A stretch of DNA of 64,000 bases from a bacterium (GCA_021833625.1 JAKBEU010000002.1:124001-188000); one strand, 5' to 3'. Shown: positions 42,548 through 51,959, counted from the first letter of the stretch. Notes: generated by a model not told the origin, from the letters alone. Made by a program: numbers and translations.

Positions 42548-43705
42548 TTATTTTATCAAAATGTCTTCTTCTTTGTAAAACTGACTATTTACCATTTTAT
42601 CCAATATTTTCCATCTTTTATCTTTCACTGTATGGGGGACATCGTCCGGGATGTTTTTATACGCGTGAGTGCCGCGACGGTTGGAGTAAATAGAGATAAA
42701 TGCGCGATCGAAGTGGATTGCTTTACACAACTTTACTGTGTTTTGAAATTCCTCATCGGTCTCTCCGCAAAATCCGACAATAATATCAGTTGTAATATGT
42801 GCCTCTGGCATTTTTTTCTTGATGCGATTACATAAACCAACATATTCCGCGGCGGTATACCAGCGGTTCATTCTTTTTAATACATTATCATCTCCAGACT
42901 GTACTGCAAGGTGAAAGGTTCGTGTAATATTTTTATATTTTGAGATAGTATCAATGAGCTCATCCGAAAAATCCCAAGGGTTGCTGGAGATAAAATTTAC
43001 TTCATCAAATCCAATTTTTGCAACCGCTTCAAGTAGATGGGGGAATAAGGTCGGAATACGCTGTTTCCCTAAATGGTTCACATACACGGGTTTCAAATCC
43101 TGTTGCTTTTTTCCTGCAAGAACAATATCCGATCCGTATGAATTGACGTTTTGTCCGAGAAGTAATACTTTTTTGAATCCTTTATTGTGCGCATCTTTTG
43201 CTTCTTTTACAATGTCTTCAAAGCCTCTGCTTATCTCTCTCCCTCTCGTATAGGGGACGACACAATACGTGCAAAAATTATTACACCCGTTTGATATTGG
43301 GATAAGTGCGGTCCCGTTTGTATCCCGAAGAGGAGACCGCTCAAATCCTATTTCCTCAAGCGGAAGGAATGTGTCGGCAAGTGGCATTCGTCGGTGGAGT
43401 TCTTTCATCATTTTTCCTGTTGTGTCCCGATGTGCCATTCCTGTCATGCATCCTGTGACTACAATCTTAAATTCTTCTCCTGCTTTTTTCTTTTTTTCTT
43501 TTAAAGGGATTAAATTATTTACCATTCCATATACTCTGTTTTCCGCTGATTCGCGAATCATGCAAGTAGTGATTACGACATAGTTTGCCTGCTCAATTTT
43601 TTCGGCTTTTTCCATTCCCGCATCTTCGCAATATGCCGCAATTCTCTCGGAGTCCGCAACATTTTGTTGACAGCCAAATGTGTGGATAAAATATTTTTTT
43701 TTCAT
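42548..43705 (-). CDS. miaB: tRNA-2-methylthio-N6-dimethylallyladenosine synthase-like radical SAM enzyme
   Basis: MiaB adds a methylthio group to modified A37 of tRNA. The N-terminal MTTase domain has three cluster cysteines (C11, C48, C86) and the radical SAM motif CNNFCTYC has C141, C145 and C148. SNPWDFSDELID and AVQSGDDNVLKRMNR fit the family. At 385 residues it ends soon after the radical SAM barrel, so the C-terminal TRAM RNA-binding domain (about 60 residues) is missing. It overlaps the upstream glycosyl-1-phosphate transferase by 4 bases. Confidence 0.88.
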   Translation of the reverse strand: MKKKYFIHTFGCQQNVADSERIAAYCEDAGMEKAEKIEQANYVVITTCMIRESAENRVYGMVNNLIPLKEKKKKAGEEFKIVVTGCMTGMAHRDTTGKMMKELHRRMPLADTFLPLEEIGFERSPLRDTNGTALIPISNGCNNFCTYCVVPYTRGREISRGFEDIVKEAKDAHNKGFKKVLLLGQNVNSYGSDIVLAGKKQQDLKPVYVNHLGKQRIPTLFPHLLEAVAKIGFDEVNFISSNPWDFSDELIDTISKYKNITRTFHLAVQSGDDNVLKRMNRWYTAAEYVGLCNRIKKKMPEAHITTDIIVGFCGETDEEFQNTVKLCKAIHFDRAFISIYSNRRGTHAYKNIPDDVPHTVKDKRWKILDKMVNSQFYKEEDILIK

Positions 43706-44760
43706 GAAATAGCCTTTTTTTTATCAACAATAACAATAAAGAGAGCAAGAAATACGGCAACCATACCGAAAGCAATCAATTTTTCTATGCCATTTAAGAA
43801 TAAGCTTGCGCATCCGAGGAGTGCTGTGACAAGCCAGTAGAACACAGCGATACGTCGTTTTCCCCATCCTAACTCCATAAGTCGATGATGCAAGTGTCCG
43901 CGGTCAGCTCGAAAGGGAGATGCGCCGTTTTTTATCCTACGGATAATGGTGTAGGAGGCATCAAGCAGTGGAACCGCAAGGACCAGAATAAATGTGCCGA
44001 TTTTTCCAAAAGAAAGAATGGATAATATTCCCAACCAAAATCCGGCAAGAGATCCTCCTCCGTAACCGGGCATTATTTGTTGAGGAAAAAAATTAAACGG
44101 CAGAAATCCCGCAAATGCACCGGCAACAATCATGCCGAAAAAAAGAACATTCACAGCAGATACGTCGTGGGCGATAAATCGTTGTGATAAAAGGGCAAGA
44201 AAAACGGCAGCAATCGACACAAATCCGGGCATCTGACCGTCAATTCCCTTGCTCCAATTTACCATATTAGTTATCCACGTAAGCCAAATGAGGGCAAGGA
44301 AGTCGGCAAGCGGCAAGATTGAATGGGTTGAGCCGAATATATGGAATGTTATCCGCCACATATCAAGCCGGATGACGCCGCCAAACGGATTGGATACGAA
44401 TGGGATGCCAAGCCCGAACCCTATGGCTATTGTGCAGATGAGGAGATTCAGTCCAAAACGAAGATAGGGGGAAAGGTCAAAGTAATCATCCAGGACTCCG
44501 ACACCGAGTGTAAGAGCACTTGCAATAAGAATGCCAAAATAGAGTTTATTGAATTCAATAAATAAAAAAGAGGCAATGAGGAATGCGATAAAAATAGGAA
44601 TTCCTCCTCCGCGGGGGACAACCCCAACATGGGTGTGGGCCGGATGTTTTCTTATTTTCTTGTCCGTTACGAGACCAAACTTTTTTGCGTAATAAATGGT
44701 AGGAATAGTCGCAAGATACGACAGGCAGCTTGTGATGCCAAATGCAAGAATATATTCCAT
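43702..44760 (-). CDS. polyprenyl-phosphate N-acetylhexosamine-1-phosphate transferase (WecA/TagO-like)
   Basis: This membrane protein has 352 residues and about ten helices and belongs to the MraY/WecA family. It shows the conserved cytoplasmic loops GVVPRGGGIPIF, GVLDDYFDLSPYLRF, NWSKGIDGQMPG (N-x-x-DG type) and ADRGHLHHRLMELG. The HLHHRL motif is typical of WecA/TagO rather than MraY. It would start a lipid-linked glycan for the envelope. It follows the small membrane protein gene by 5 bases. Confidence 0.9.
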   Translation of the reverse strand: MEYILAFGITSCLSYLATIPTIYYAKKFGLVTDKKIRKHPAHTHVGVVPRGGGIPIFIAFLIASFLFIEFNKLYFGILIASALTLGVGVLDDYFDLSPYLRFGLNLLICTIAIGFGLGIPFVSNPFGGVIRLDMWRITFHIFGSTHSILPLADFLALIWLTWITNMVNWSKGIDGQMPGFVSIAAVFLALLSQRFIAHDVSAVNVLFFGMIVAGAFAGFLPFNFFPQQIMPGYGGGSLAGFWLGILSILSFGKIGTFILVLAVPLLDASYTIIRRIKNGASPFRADRGHLHHRLMELGWGKRRIAVFYWLVTALLGCASLFLNGIEKLIAFGMVAVFLALFIVIVDKKKAIS

Positions 44761-44765
44761 TTGTG

Positions 44766-45071
44766 TCAGGTAATTAATAGAATAATGCGGATAAAGAGAA
44801 AAGTACCCACTCCGATGAATGCAATATTAAGATAGCGTATGAAGGATTTTACGAAGGTGTTGTTGGGGAACAGGGAATTTCTCACAAAAATATTGAGGAA
44901 ATAAAGCAGATTCACCAAGACAGGGATGAGAAAAATCATCCACCATTCGGAAAGCTGATCTTCTCCCGTAGGGAGTGAAAAAAACAGCGGTATCTGGGGA
45001 GGAAGTTTCTGGAACTTCAATGCCACAACAAGTGCCATGGCTATATCAGATATGAAAAGAAATCCTATCAT
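44766..45071 (-). CDS. small three-helix membrane protein, DUF1648-like
   Basis: The 101-residue protein has three hydrophobic segments (about 4-21, 44-64 and 78-99) and a LPPQIPLFFSLPTG segment that recalls DUF1648 proteins (LPDqIPxHfnxxG). The function is unknown. I set the start at 45071 because TATAAT ends 6 bases before it. The longer frame from 45116 would run through the promoter. It is the first gene of the operon containing the WecA-like gene, miaB and the GNAT gene. Confidence 0.62.
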   Translation of the reverse strand: MIGFLFISDIAMALVVALKFQKLPPQIPLFFSLPTGEDQLSEWWMIFLIPVLVNLLYFLNIFVRNSLFPNNTFVKSFIRYLNIAFIGVGTFLFIRIILLIT

Positions 45072-45077
45072 GTCCGT

Positions 45078-45083
45078 ATTATA
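45078..45083 (-). promoter_or_regulatory. -10 box of the 45071 gene
   Basis: TATAAT on the minus strand ends 6 bases before the ATG at 45071. TTGAGA lies upstream but at only 14 bases. Confidence 0.55.
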
Positions 45084-45131
45084 CCTCATTTTGCCTTTCT
45101 CAATCCTATCCTTCACGCAAATAGGAGGGGG

Positions 45132-46460
45132 TTAGTAGAGCGATTGAATGGAGTAGGATGATCCGTCAGGCTGCAGTACAAATGCGCGCCTTGGGTACTG
45201 AGGAAGGGTCGAAGCAATTTTCTCCTGTGGAATGAGGACTTTTCCGACAAACCAAGGCAACTCAGCATATGACTTTTTGTAAATATACACCTGGGAGTCG
45301 TTTATGTAATATTCCGCCGGATGGAAGTCATATTCATGAAGAACGTATACGACATCATTTGGTCTGATGAGCTGCTTGATTTCTGCAAATGTCTTGCCAA
45401 CCGGTGCCTTAGTCCGCAATGCCACTTGAACCTCTCCATAATGCACGCTTATGATAAGAAGCACGACAAACAATATATATTTTAAACGGATATGCATTTT
45501 ATCGATGATAAGAAGGAGAAGTAGCAAAAGTCCGACGGTTGCAAAAATAAGATAACGGGGGAGAAAAATAGGTTTAAAGAAAGAAAAAATAAAGACAGAC
45601 AAGGGTATAGCAATACTCCAACCGATGACGAGCAACAGTCGGTACAATTTTTCTTTGCTCAGCGCATGTCTTCTCTCTTTTTGCCATAGTGCCCAAACGC
45701 CAAAGACAATAATCAAAAACACTATTATCGAAATAAAGATAAGAGGTTTGTAGATAAATCCGGCGGAAGTTTCATATCCCGTGAACAGGATACCGGGAAA
45801 CAGAAGCATATCCTTGAAAGATAACGTCCCTATCCAAAAAGACTTGTTTACCGGAGGACGCGCAAACAGAAGAAGTATTATCCAGGGAAGAGTCCAGACA
45901 ATATATTTTTTAAACTGTGATATAAAATCAGCCTTTTCTTTTTTTGTGAGGAAAAGAAGTGATAGTCCCACCTGCAGTGCAATGACGCTGATTAAAAAAT
46001 AATGGGTATAGAAAGAAAGCAACGCGACTATTCCGTACGCCTTGTATTGTTTTTTTAATAAATAATAGAAGGAGAGCGTCGCCAGGAATGCCATCAAGCT
46101 ATACATGCGTGCTTCAAACGCATAGTAGTGCAGAAGCGGATTTACGAGAAATAAAAGCAGGAAAACCATTGATTTTTTTGTCGAGAATTTAAAAATATCT
46201 TTCATGAGGTAAAAAGCCGTATAAAGCGTTCCCCAGAAAAAAAGCAAGGAAAGCGTACGAAGAGCTATTTCGGAATGCCCGAAAAAAAACATCCATATTT
46301 TAAGCAGCAGGTAATACAGCGGGGGATTTGCGTCTTTGGCAGTTGTCCAAAGCAGTTGGAAGGGCGCCTGCTTTGCCATAAGATAGGAAAATGCTTCATC
46401 CCGCCAAAAACTGGCGGCAATATAAGCAAGAGGAGTTTTGGTAAAAAGAAATTGCATCAT
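45132..46460 (-). CDS. GT-C glycosyltransferase (GT39/ArnT-like)
   Basis: This integral membrane protein has 442 residues and about ten to eleven helices. The first outer loop contains the family motif FWRDEAFSYLMAK, whose Asp-Glu pair is the likely catalytic/metal site. A later NPPLYYLLLKIW and the EARMY segment also fit GT-C enzymes that use polyprenyl-phosphate sugars. A soluble outer domain closes the protein. The acceptor is unknown. The start overlaps the stop of the preceding glycosyltransferase (ATGA), so the two are coupled. Confidence 0.85.
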   Translation of the reverse strand: MMQFLFTKTPLAYIAASFWRDEAFSYLMAKQAPFQLLWTTAKDANPPLYYLLLKIWMFFFGHSEIALRTLSLLFFWGTLYTAFYLMKDIFKFSTKKSMVFLLLFLVNPLLHYYAFEARMYSLMAFLATLSFYYLLKKQYKAYGIVALLSFYTHYFLISVIALQVGLSLLFLTKKEKADFISQFKKYIVWTLPWIILLLFARPPVNKSFWIGTLSFKDMLLFPGILFTGYETSAGFIYKPLIFISIIVFLIIVFGVWALWQKERRHALSKEKLYRLLLVIGWSIAIPLSVFIFSFFKPIFLPRYLIFATVGLLLLLLLIIDKMHIRLKYILFVVLLIISVHYGEVQVALRTKAPVGKTFAEIKQLIRPNDVVYVLHEYDFHPAEYYINDSQVYIYKKSYAELPWFVGKVLIPQEKIASTLPQYPRRAFVLQPDGSSYSIQSLY

Positions 46461-47938
46461 ACTTTCTCCGTTACCTTATATGTTATATTTTTTTTCAGAA
46501 TAATGCGCGTATGTGATTCGAGTGCCGGAAGCGAAGAGAGAAAAAAAGAAATGACCGGAAGGAAATACCATTGGACGACCATTAAGGGAAGCGCCAATAC
46601 GGGAGTTCCTACATTCATCCGTTTTCTAAGCTTAATATCAATGTACACGTATACAATAATCATTGATGAAGAAATGGTGAGTATCAATCCTGATATCTGA
46701 GGGAGCAAAAATCCGAGTACCGTCTGCTTAAAAACGGGATTGATAAGCGGAGGAATGGACGCACTTATCGTAAGAATAAAAAATGAAACCGGCCACAGAA
46801 GGTGATTTTTGGAAAGATATAAGATCTTCCTGAATTTTGTCCAAAAGGAAATTTCAGGGGTAACTGACGCCTGGCGGAGTGCGTATCCTATGTCGCTCAC
46901 TCCCCACGCCCAACGTTTTTCCTGCTCATACCGGCTGAAGAATGTTTTTTTTATGTTCCCGGTGTGTACCGCATCACTGCCGATAAGCGTATAAAGGGGA
47001 ATAGTTTTTACCTTGTCGCCGAACATGAAAAAGGCCTGCAAAAAAATATGCCAGTCCTCCGGAATAATGTCGACATCCCAATAATGAACCGACTCAATAA
47101 GCCAGAGACTTGTGGAGTAGGTTGATATCTGAATAAGATCTTCCCGTTGCGAAAGAAAGGCAAGGCGAAGAATTGAAGACAGCGTTGCCTGAATGCGGAT
47201 AAAGATAGGCGACTGCCAGAAGTTGTTGTACAGCAGAACCGGAGCCCAATAAAAATGATAGGTGTTTTGCGTGTCGTGAATAAATGAGTGAGTGAGATAG
47301 GAAAAATAATTGGGAGCAAGGGTGCTGTCCGCATCGCAAATGGTGATAATAGCTCTTTTACTGTCAAGATGCTTTTCTTTTGCATATGCCGATACGATTA
47401 TTGCTGCGGCAGTTTGATTGCTTGCCTTCCCCGCTTCTTCGTTTGGTTCCAGGACGTGGTAGGACTCGATAATATCTTCAAAAAAAGTACCGAACTCTGC
47501 CCGTATCGCCTGAGCTTTGTTGGCGGCTTCCGTTTCGCGTTTTTCAAAGGCGAGCACCAATATTATTTTGTGAAACGGATAATCGTTTTTAACGATATGA
47601 TCAAGCGTTTTTCTTAATTTGTAAAGCGGCTCCTTGTAATTCGGGATAATGACGAAATGGGTAATATCCTTTACACTGTGCGGCTCTTTTTTGAGGAAAT
47701 CAGAAAATGGCACGTGTTCATATTTTTGGATAAGCGTATAGGAAAGGGTGGAGTAATACACCGTTTCAAGACAGCTATAAAAAAAATACAGATCAAATGA
47801 AATGATGAAATAAGCAACTAGCGCCGGGTGAAAAGGAGAAAGCCACAGGGGGAGCGTAATAAAGAACCAGGACAAAACGGGAACCGATATATCAAATAAG
47901 CGCCCCAGTAGGGGATGGCATATTTTTTCTTTTGACAT
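46457..47938 (-). CDS. membrane GT2 glycosyltransferase, cellulose-synthase-like
   Basis: The 493-residue protein has two N-terminal membrane helices (about 15-70), a cytoplasmic GT-A domain with VIIPNYKEPLYKLRKTLDHI, ICDADSTLAPNYF, DIIPEDWHIFLQAF and QEKRWAWG (QxxRW-type), and C-terminal membrane helices (about 375-480). The QxxRW motif points to a processive enzyme that may build and export a polysaccharide; the sugar is unknown. TATAAT ends 7 bases before the ATG. It is divergent from the helicase-nuclease gene at 47990. Confidence 0.85.
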   Translation of the reverse strand: MSKEKICHPLLGRLFDISVPVLSWFFITLPLWLSPFHPALVAYFIISFDLYFFYSCLETVYYSTLSYTLIQKYEHVPFSDFLKKEPHSVKDITHFVIIPNYKEPLYKLRKTLDHIVKNDYPFHKIILVLAFEKRETEAANKAQAIRAEFGTFFEDIIESYHVLEPNEEAGKASNQTAAAIIVSAYAKEKHLDSKRAIITICDADSTLAPNYFSYLTHSFIHDTQNTYHFYWAPVLLYNNFWQSPIFIRIQATLSSILRLAFLSQREDLIQISTYSTSLWLIESVHYWDVDIIPEDWHIFLQAFFMFGDKVKTIPLYTLIGSDAVHTGNIKKTFFSRYEQEKRWAWGVSDIGYALRQASVTPEISFWTKFRKILYLSKNHLLWPVSFFILTISASIPPLINPVFKQTVLGFLLPQISGLILTISSSMIIVYVYIDIKLRKRMNVGTPVLALPLMVVQWYFLPVISFFLSSLPALESHTRIILKKNITYKVTEKV

Positions 47939-47945
47939 GTGAGTA

Positions 47946-47951
47946 ATTATA
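47946..47951 (-). promoter_or_regulatory. -10 box of the GT2 gene
   Basis: TATAAT on the minus strand ends 7 bases before the ATG at 47938. Confidence 0.6.
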
Positions 47952-47965
47952 CCCCACGGAGGAAG

Positions 47966-47971
47966 TATAAT
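47966..47971 (+). promoter_or_regulatory. -10 box of the helicase-nuclease gene
   Basis: TATAAT on the plus strand lies 18 bases before the ATG at 47990, predicting a leader of about 12 bases. It is divergent from the GT2 promoter. Confidence 0.5.
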
Positions 47972-47989
47972 ATACCTTAAATCATAATT

Positions 47990-50900
47990 ATGGAGCGTTC
48001 AAAACCATTTTCCAAGTTGTATCAGAAACTGAATCCCGAACAAAAAAAAGCAGTCGATACCATTGAAGGTCCCGTTATGGTTATCGCAGGTCCCGGGACG
48101 GGAAAAACACAAATCCTTACTCTCCGGATTGCTCAGATATTGTCAAAGACCCAGGTAAATCCTGAGAATATACTTGCCCTTACCTTTACGGAAAATGCTG
48201 CGGCGGAAATGAAACAACGCTTATCGGAAATTATCGGAGCAGAGGCACTAAAAGTCTCGATAAACACGTTCCACGGATTTTGCAACGAACTAATCCAAAA
48301 AAATTATGATATGTTTCATCACCTTGCTTCTTTTCTGCCGATTAGCGATCTGGAAGAAATTCAGACGATTCAGGAAATTATCGAAACGGAATCATTTGTC
48401 TATCTTCGACCCCAAGGGGATCCGAGCTATTATTTCAATCCCATACGCTCCGCAATATCCTCCCTGAAAAAAGAGGGAATAACCCCAAAGCAGTTTGCAG
48501 ATGCAGTCACAAAATGGCAACACGATTTTGAAAGTCAGGATGACCTTGTTCATACGAAAGGAAAATATAAGGGCAAAATGAAAGGTGCTGCAATAGAAGA
48601 GATGAAGCAGATTGAAAAAAACAAGGAATTTGCCCGCGTCTTTGACGCATACCAAAAAAGGATTAAGGAGAATAAATTGTACGACTTTAATGACATGATT
48701 ATGGAAGTTGTCCTGGCCTTCAAAAAGAACGAACAGTTTTTGTCCCAGATGAGGGAAATGTACCAATACATCCTTATTGACGAGCATCAGGATACGAATA
48801 ATGCGCAAAATACCGTTATCGAATACTTGTGCAGTCTTGATGATTATCCCAATCTTTTTGTCGTGGGGGACGAGAAACAATCCATTTTCCGTTTTCAGGG
48901 AGCGTCCCTTGAAAACTTCCTATATTTCAAAAAAACATTTCCCCGCGCCGTTCTTATTCAACTCGAAAAGAACTACCGTTCAACTCAGAAAATATTGGAT
49001 GCAACGGGTGCTTTGATACAACACAATGCACACAGTATTCTTGAACGGAATCGCCTTATTGCCCAGTCTCAGCATCCTGAGGTGTCGATAGGACTTACGC
49101 GGTATGCCAACCCCTATCAGGAATTATTCCAGACGGCAAAAAGAATAGAGCAGTTGCACGCCCGGGGAGTTGCATATGATGCGATTTCGGTACTGGTCCG
49201 AAAGAATGCAGATTTACTTTCTTTGGCTTCAATACTGGAAAGAAATGCAATCCCCTATATGCTCTCAACAGAGGAATCTCTCTTTTCGGAGAAATCTATT
49301 CAGACAATGATTGTCCTTCTCAAAGCCATTTATTATGTCGGAGATGATACATATTTGTCGAGAGTGCTTCTTATTGAGATGTTTGATCTTGACCCTCTTG
49401 ACGTGTTCCACTTAATTAAGGCTGCTCAAAAAAATAAGGTTTCCCTATGGGAATTTTTTCGGGATGATGCGCTTCTTTCTTCCCTCTCTTTTTACAAAAA
49501 AGAATCGATTCTGCACTTTGTCGAAAGTCTTATCGGTTGGAAAAAAATATCGGAGAATACGAGTATTGACGAATTTTTTATCACCCTTCTTAACGAATCC
49601 GGTCTGCTGAAACATATTCTGCAACAGCAAAATGCCCTGCTGATATTGGAAAAGTTTCATCTGTTTTATGAAGACTTGAAACAACTGCAAAGGAAAGATC
49701 ACGCGCTCGCACTTGGAGGATACTTAAACTATCTTGATTTGCTTGAAAAACACGAGATTCCGCTCCAAATAAAAGTATCGAAAAAGAAGGCGGGAAGTGT
49801 CTTTGTTTCAACTGCCCACAAATCAAAGGGGCTGGAGTTTGAATATGTATTTATTCCAAAGGCTACCGATTCTTATTGGGGAAATATGCGGGGACAAAGT
49901 TCACTTATCCGCATCCCATGGAAATATCTGTCCCGGACGGATTTCACCATCGGAAAAGAAGACTCTATTGAAGAAGAGCGCCGGTTATTCTATGTTGCAC
50001 TTACGAGAGCAAAAAAGCAGATACTGCTTTCCTACAGCACTCAAAACGATGAAGGAAAAGAACAGGTGGCCTCGCAGTTTATTTTCGAAATTCCTCCCGA
50101 ATATCTGCAGCCGGAAATAATCCCTGAAGAACCGGATGCGACGTTGCAAAGAATTACTTCGGAGTTTTCTCCAAAAAAAGAAGTGATGCTTTCTTTCAAG
50201 AAAGATGAGATGCAGGAATATTTCCGTTCCCTTTTTCTTGCAAATGGCGTTTCGGTAAGCGCACTGAACAACTTCATTACCTGTCCTTGGCGGTATGTCT
50301 TCCGTAATCTTGTCCGACTTCCTGACGTGAGGGGATATTACCTTCTCCTGGGTACTGCCATTCACTCGACGATTTCCGAATACATCGTCAACTTGAGGAA
50401 ACATAAACAACTCAGTGAAGAAGAACTTCTTGATAGCTACAAGGCAGCAATCAAGAATCTTTCAGCAAGCGAAAATGACCTTGCCCAACTTGAAGAAAAG
50501 GGAGTTGCAATTCTTCAGTCCTATTATCAGAAACGAATGAAAGGGTGGGACGAAAAACGCGAATCAGAAATTATCATTCCCAACATGTATTTGGATACAG
50601 ACATCCTGATAAATGGAAAGATAGATATGATGGAGTACGGGAAGAACAATGAAGTTGTCGTATATGATTTTAAGACAGGGAAAGTAAGAAGTCGCAACGA
50701 ACTTCTGGGAAAAACCCGCAAAGCGAATAAGGATTATTACCGACAGCTTGTGTTTTACAAATTGCTTCTTTCTCTTTATAAAAAGGGCCAGTATAAAATG
50801 ACGGAGGGAGTTATTGAATTTGTTGAGTCCGCACAAAAGGATGAAATAAGAAACGAGTCTTTTGTGATAGAGAACAATGATGTTAAAGAACTTATTGAGT

Positions 50901-51016
50901 CGATAAAAACAATGAGGGACTCAGTATTGAATTTGTCTTTTTGGGACTCTCGCTGTGATGATCCTGATTGTGAATACTGCACGATAAGGTCTTCCTTTTA
51001 TCGACCTCTTATATGA
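47990..51016 (+). CDS. UvrD-family helicase with C-terminal PD-(D/E)XK Fe-S nuclease domain
   Basis: The 1008-residue protein begins with a superfamily 1A helicase: Walker A GPGTGKT at 34-40, NTFHGFCNELI, DEHQD at about 264-268, QLEKNYRSTQKIL, AHKSKGLEFEYVF and VALTRAKKQILLS. A RecB-like nuclease domain follows from about residue 750, with GKIDMMEYG and VVYDFKTGK as the catalytic core. Cysteines C765, C989, C994 and C997 are placed as in AddB/Cas4-type nucleases that hold a 4Fe-4S cluster. It probably resects DNA ends as one chain, in place of two-subunit AddAB. Its last 19 bases overlap the convergent membrane protein gene. Confidence 0.9.
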   Translation: MERSKPFSKLYQKLNPEQKKAVDTIEGPVMVIAGPGTGKTQILTLRIAQILSKTQVNPENILALTFTENAAAEMKQRLSEIIGAEALKVSINTFHGFCNELIQKNYDMFHHLASFLPISDLEEIQTIQEIIETESFVYLRPQGDPSYYFNPIRSAISSLKKEGITPKQFADAVTKWQHDFESQDDLVHTKGKYKGKMKGAAIEEMKQIEKNKEFARVFDAYQKRIKENKLYDFNDMIMEVVLAFKKNEQFLSQMREMYQYILIDEHQDTNNAQNTVIEYLCSLDDYPNLFVVGDEKQSIFRFQGASLENFLYFKKTFPRAVLIQLEKNYRSTQKILDATGALIQHNAHSILERNRLIAQSQHPEVSIGLTRYANPYQELFQTAKRIEQLHARGVAYDAISVLVRKNADLLSLASILERNAIPYMLSTEESLFSEKSIQTMIVLLKAIYYVGDDTYLSRVLLIEMFDLDPLDVFHLIKAAQKNKVSLWEFFRDDALLSSLSFYKKESILHFVESLIGWKKISENTSIDEFFITLLNESGLLKHILQQQNALLILEKFHLFYEDLKQLQRKDHALALGGYLNYLDLLEKHEIPLQIKVSKKKAGSVFVSTAHKSKGLEFEYVFIPKATDSYWGNMRGQSSLIRIPWKYLSRTDFTIGKEDSIEEERRLFYVALTRAKKQILLSYSTQNDEGKEQVASQFIFEIPPEYLQPEIIPEEPDATLQRITSEFSPKKEVMLSFKKDEMQEYFRSLFLANGVSVSALNNFITCPWRYVFRNLVRLPDVRGYYLLLGTAIHSTISEYIVNLRKHKQLSEEELLDSYKAAIKNLSASENDLAQLEEKGVAILQSYYQKRMKGWDEKRESEIIIPNMYLDTDILINGKIDMMEYGKNNEVVVYDFKTGKVRSRNELLGKTRKANKDYYRQLVFYKLLLSLYKKGQYKMTEGVIEFVESAQKDEIRNESFVIENNDVKELIESIKTMRDSVLNLSFWDSRCDDPDCEYCTIRSSFYRPLI

Positions 51017-51879
51017 TGGTGAGAAGATGTATGGTGGTGTGGAGCGAGCTTCTTTGACAGCTCAGAAAAATACGTCTCGTAGAGTGCAATGAGTTGGAAA
51101 ATAAAAAGAATTGCCGCGGTGATGGTAAGCGTTCCATGGACGGAAGGAAAAGCATAGAGAAGTATTGAACCGATGATAAAGGGGATAATGCTCGCGTGCA
51201 GTCCCACCTGGATTGATTTGCGGATGTGGACACGTTTTGTAAACAGATGAAAGAGGAAATAGAGGAATATGCTTGTGGCAAGAGCCGCCTCAAATGAAGA
51301 GAGAATATATAGGAAGGGAAGTAAAATAAAAAAGATGAGGTAAAAAAAACCCTGAGCACTGTTCAGATATTGGTCCATGACCCCCATAAACGAATCGACG
51401 GTTTGCTTGTTCACGACATATTCCGTTTTGGGATAGCGCAGGACCGTTTTCATATCTTTGTAGGAGAGGCTTACGTGGTTGGCACCGAGGAAAACAAGAG
51501 AATCAACGGAGTCGTTCTTTTGCATCAGACTGCGCTGATTTGCGGCAAACAAAAGCATCCGTGTCCCGTTTGGCCTGTCCATCCATAAAAAAATAGGCTG
51601 ATCATAGGTCGATTGTAGTCTCCCGTTTTTTAAGGTAAGCTCAGCACCGCTTGGATACGTGCCAAGCGCCCGAATGAAAGCGCGATGATAAAAGGAAAGC
51701 TTGGACGGCATTGTTCTTGTATATATACTTATTGTAAAGAGGAAAGAAAGACCGATAACGCAGACGATAAAATACTTGAGAGAAAAAAGAGTCCTGGTGT
51801 GTAGTAATTTCGGATAAAATAAATGATTTGGCACGGCACTTACCCGAAAAGTGTTCAAAATGGCCTTGACTTTTTTCAT
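50998..51879 (-). CDS. DUF1189-like membrane protein with His-rich tail
   Basis: The 293-residue protein has an N-terminal membrane segment (about 36-55), an outer domain of about 100 residues and four or so C-terminal membrane segments (about 170-275). The N-terminal FRVSAVPNHLFYPKLLHTRT and the general layout resemble DUF1189 proteins; this is a moderate call. The tail after about residue 280 holds six histidines in two HHH clusters (HHHTSSHHH), which could bind metal. The ATG at 51879 is preceded by GATAAT ending 7 bases upstream, so I use it rather than 51894. Its 3' end overlaps the helicase-nuclease gene by 19 bases. Confidence 0.68.
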   Translation of the reverse strand: MKKVKAILNTFRVSAVPNHLFYPKLLHTRTLFSLKYFIVCVIGLSFLFTISIYTRTMPSKLSFYHRAFIRALGTYPSGAELTLKNGRLQSTYDQPIFLWMDRPNGTRMLLFAANQRSLMQKNDSVDSLVFLGANHVSLSYKDMKTVLRYPKTEYVVNKQTVDSFMGVMDQYLNSAQGFFYLIFFILLPFLYILSSFEAALATSIFLYFLFHLFTKRVHIRKSIQVGLHASIIPFIIGSILLYAFPSVHGTLTITAAILFIFQLIALYETYFSELSKKLAPHHHTSSHHHIRGR

Positions 51880-51886
51880 GCTACCA

Positions 51887-51892
51887 ATTATC
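51887..51892 (-). promoter_or_regulatory. -10 box of the 51879 gene
   Basis: GATAAT on the minus strand ends 7 bases before the ATG at 51879. It is divergent from tuf. Confidence 0.4.
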
Positions 51893-51959
51893 ATAGATGA
51901 GTTGGGAAAAAATTACAACTTCTATTAAAATGAGGTTGGCTTTTTTTCTTTATTAATTT

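Noticed and set aside
48392-48880. 162-residue open frame on the minus strand inside the helicase gene
   Set aside because: It lies fully antisense to the conserved helicase motifs and shows no protein signature.
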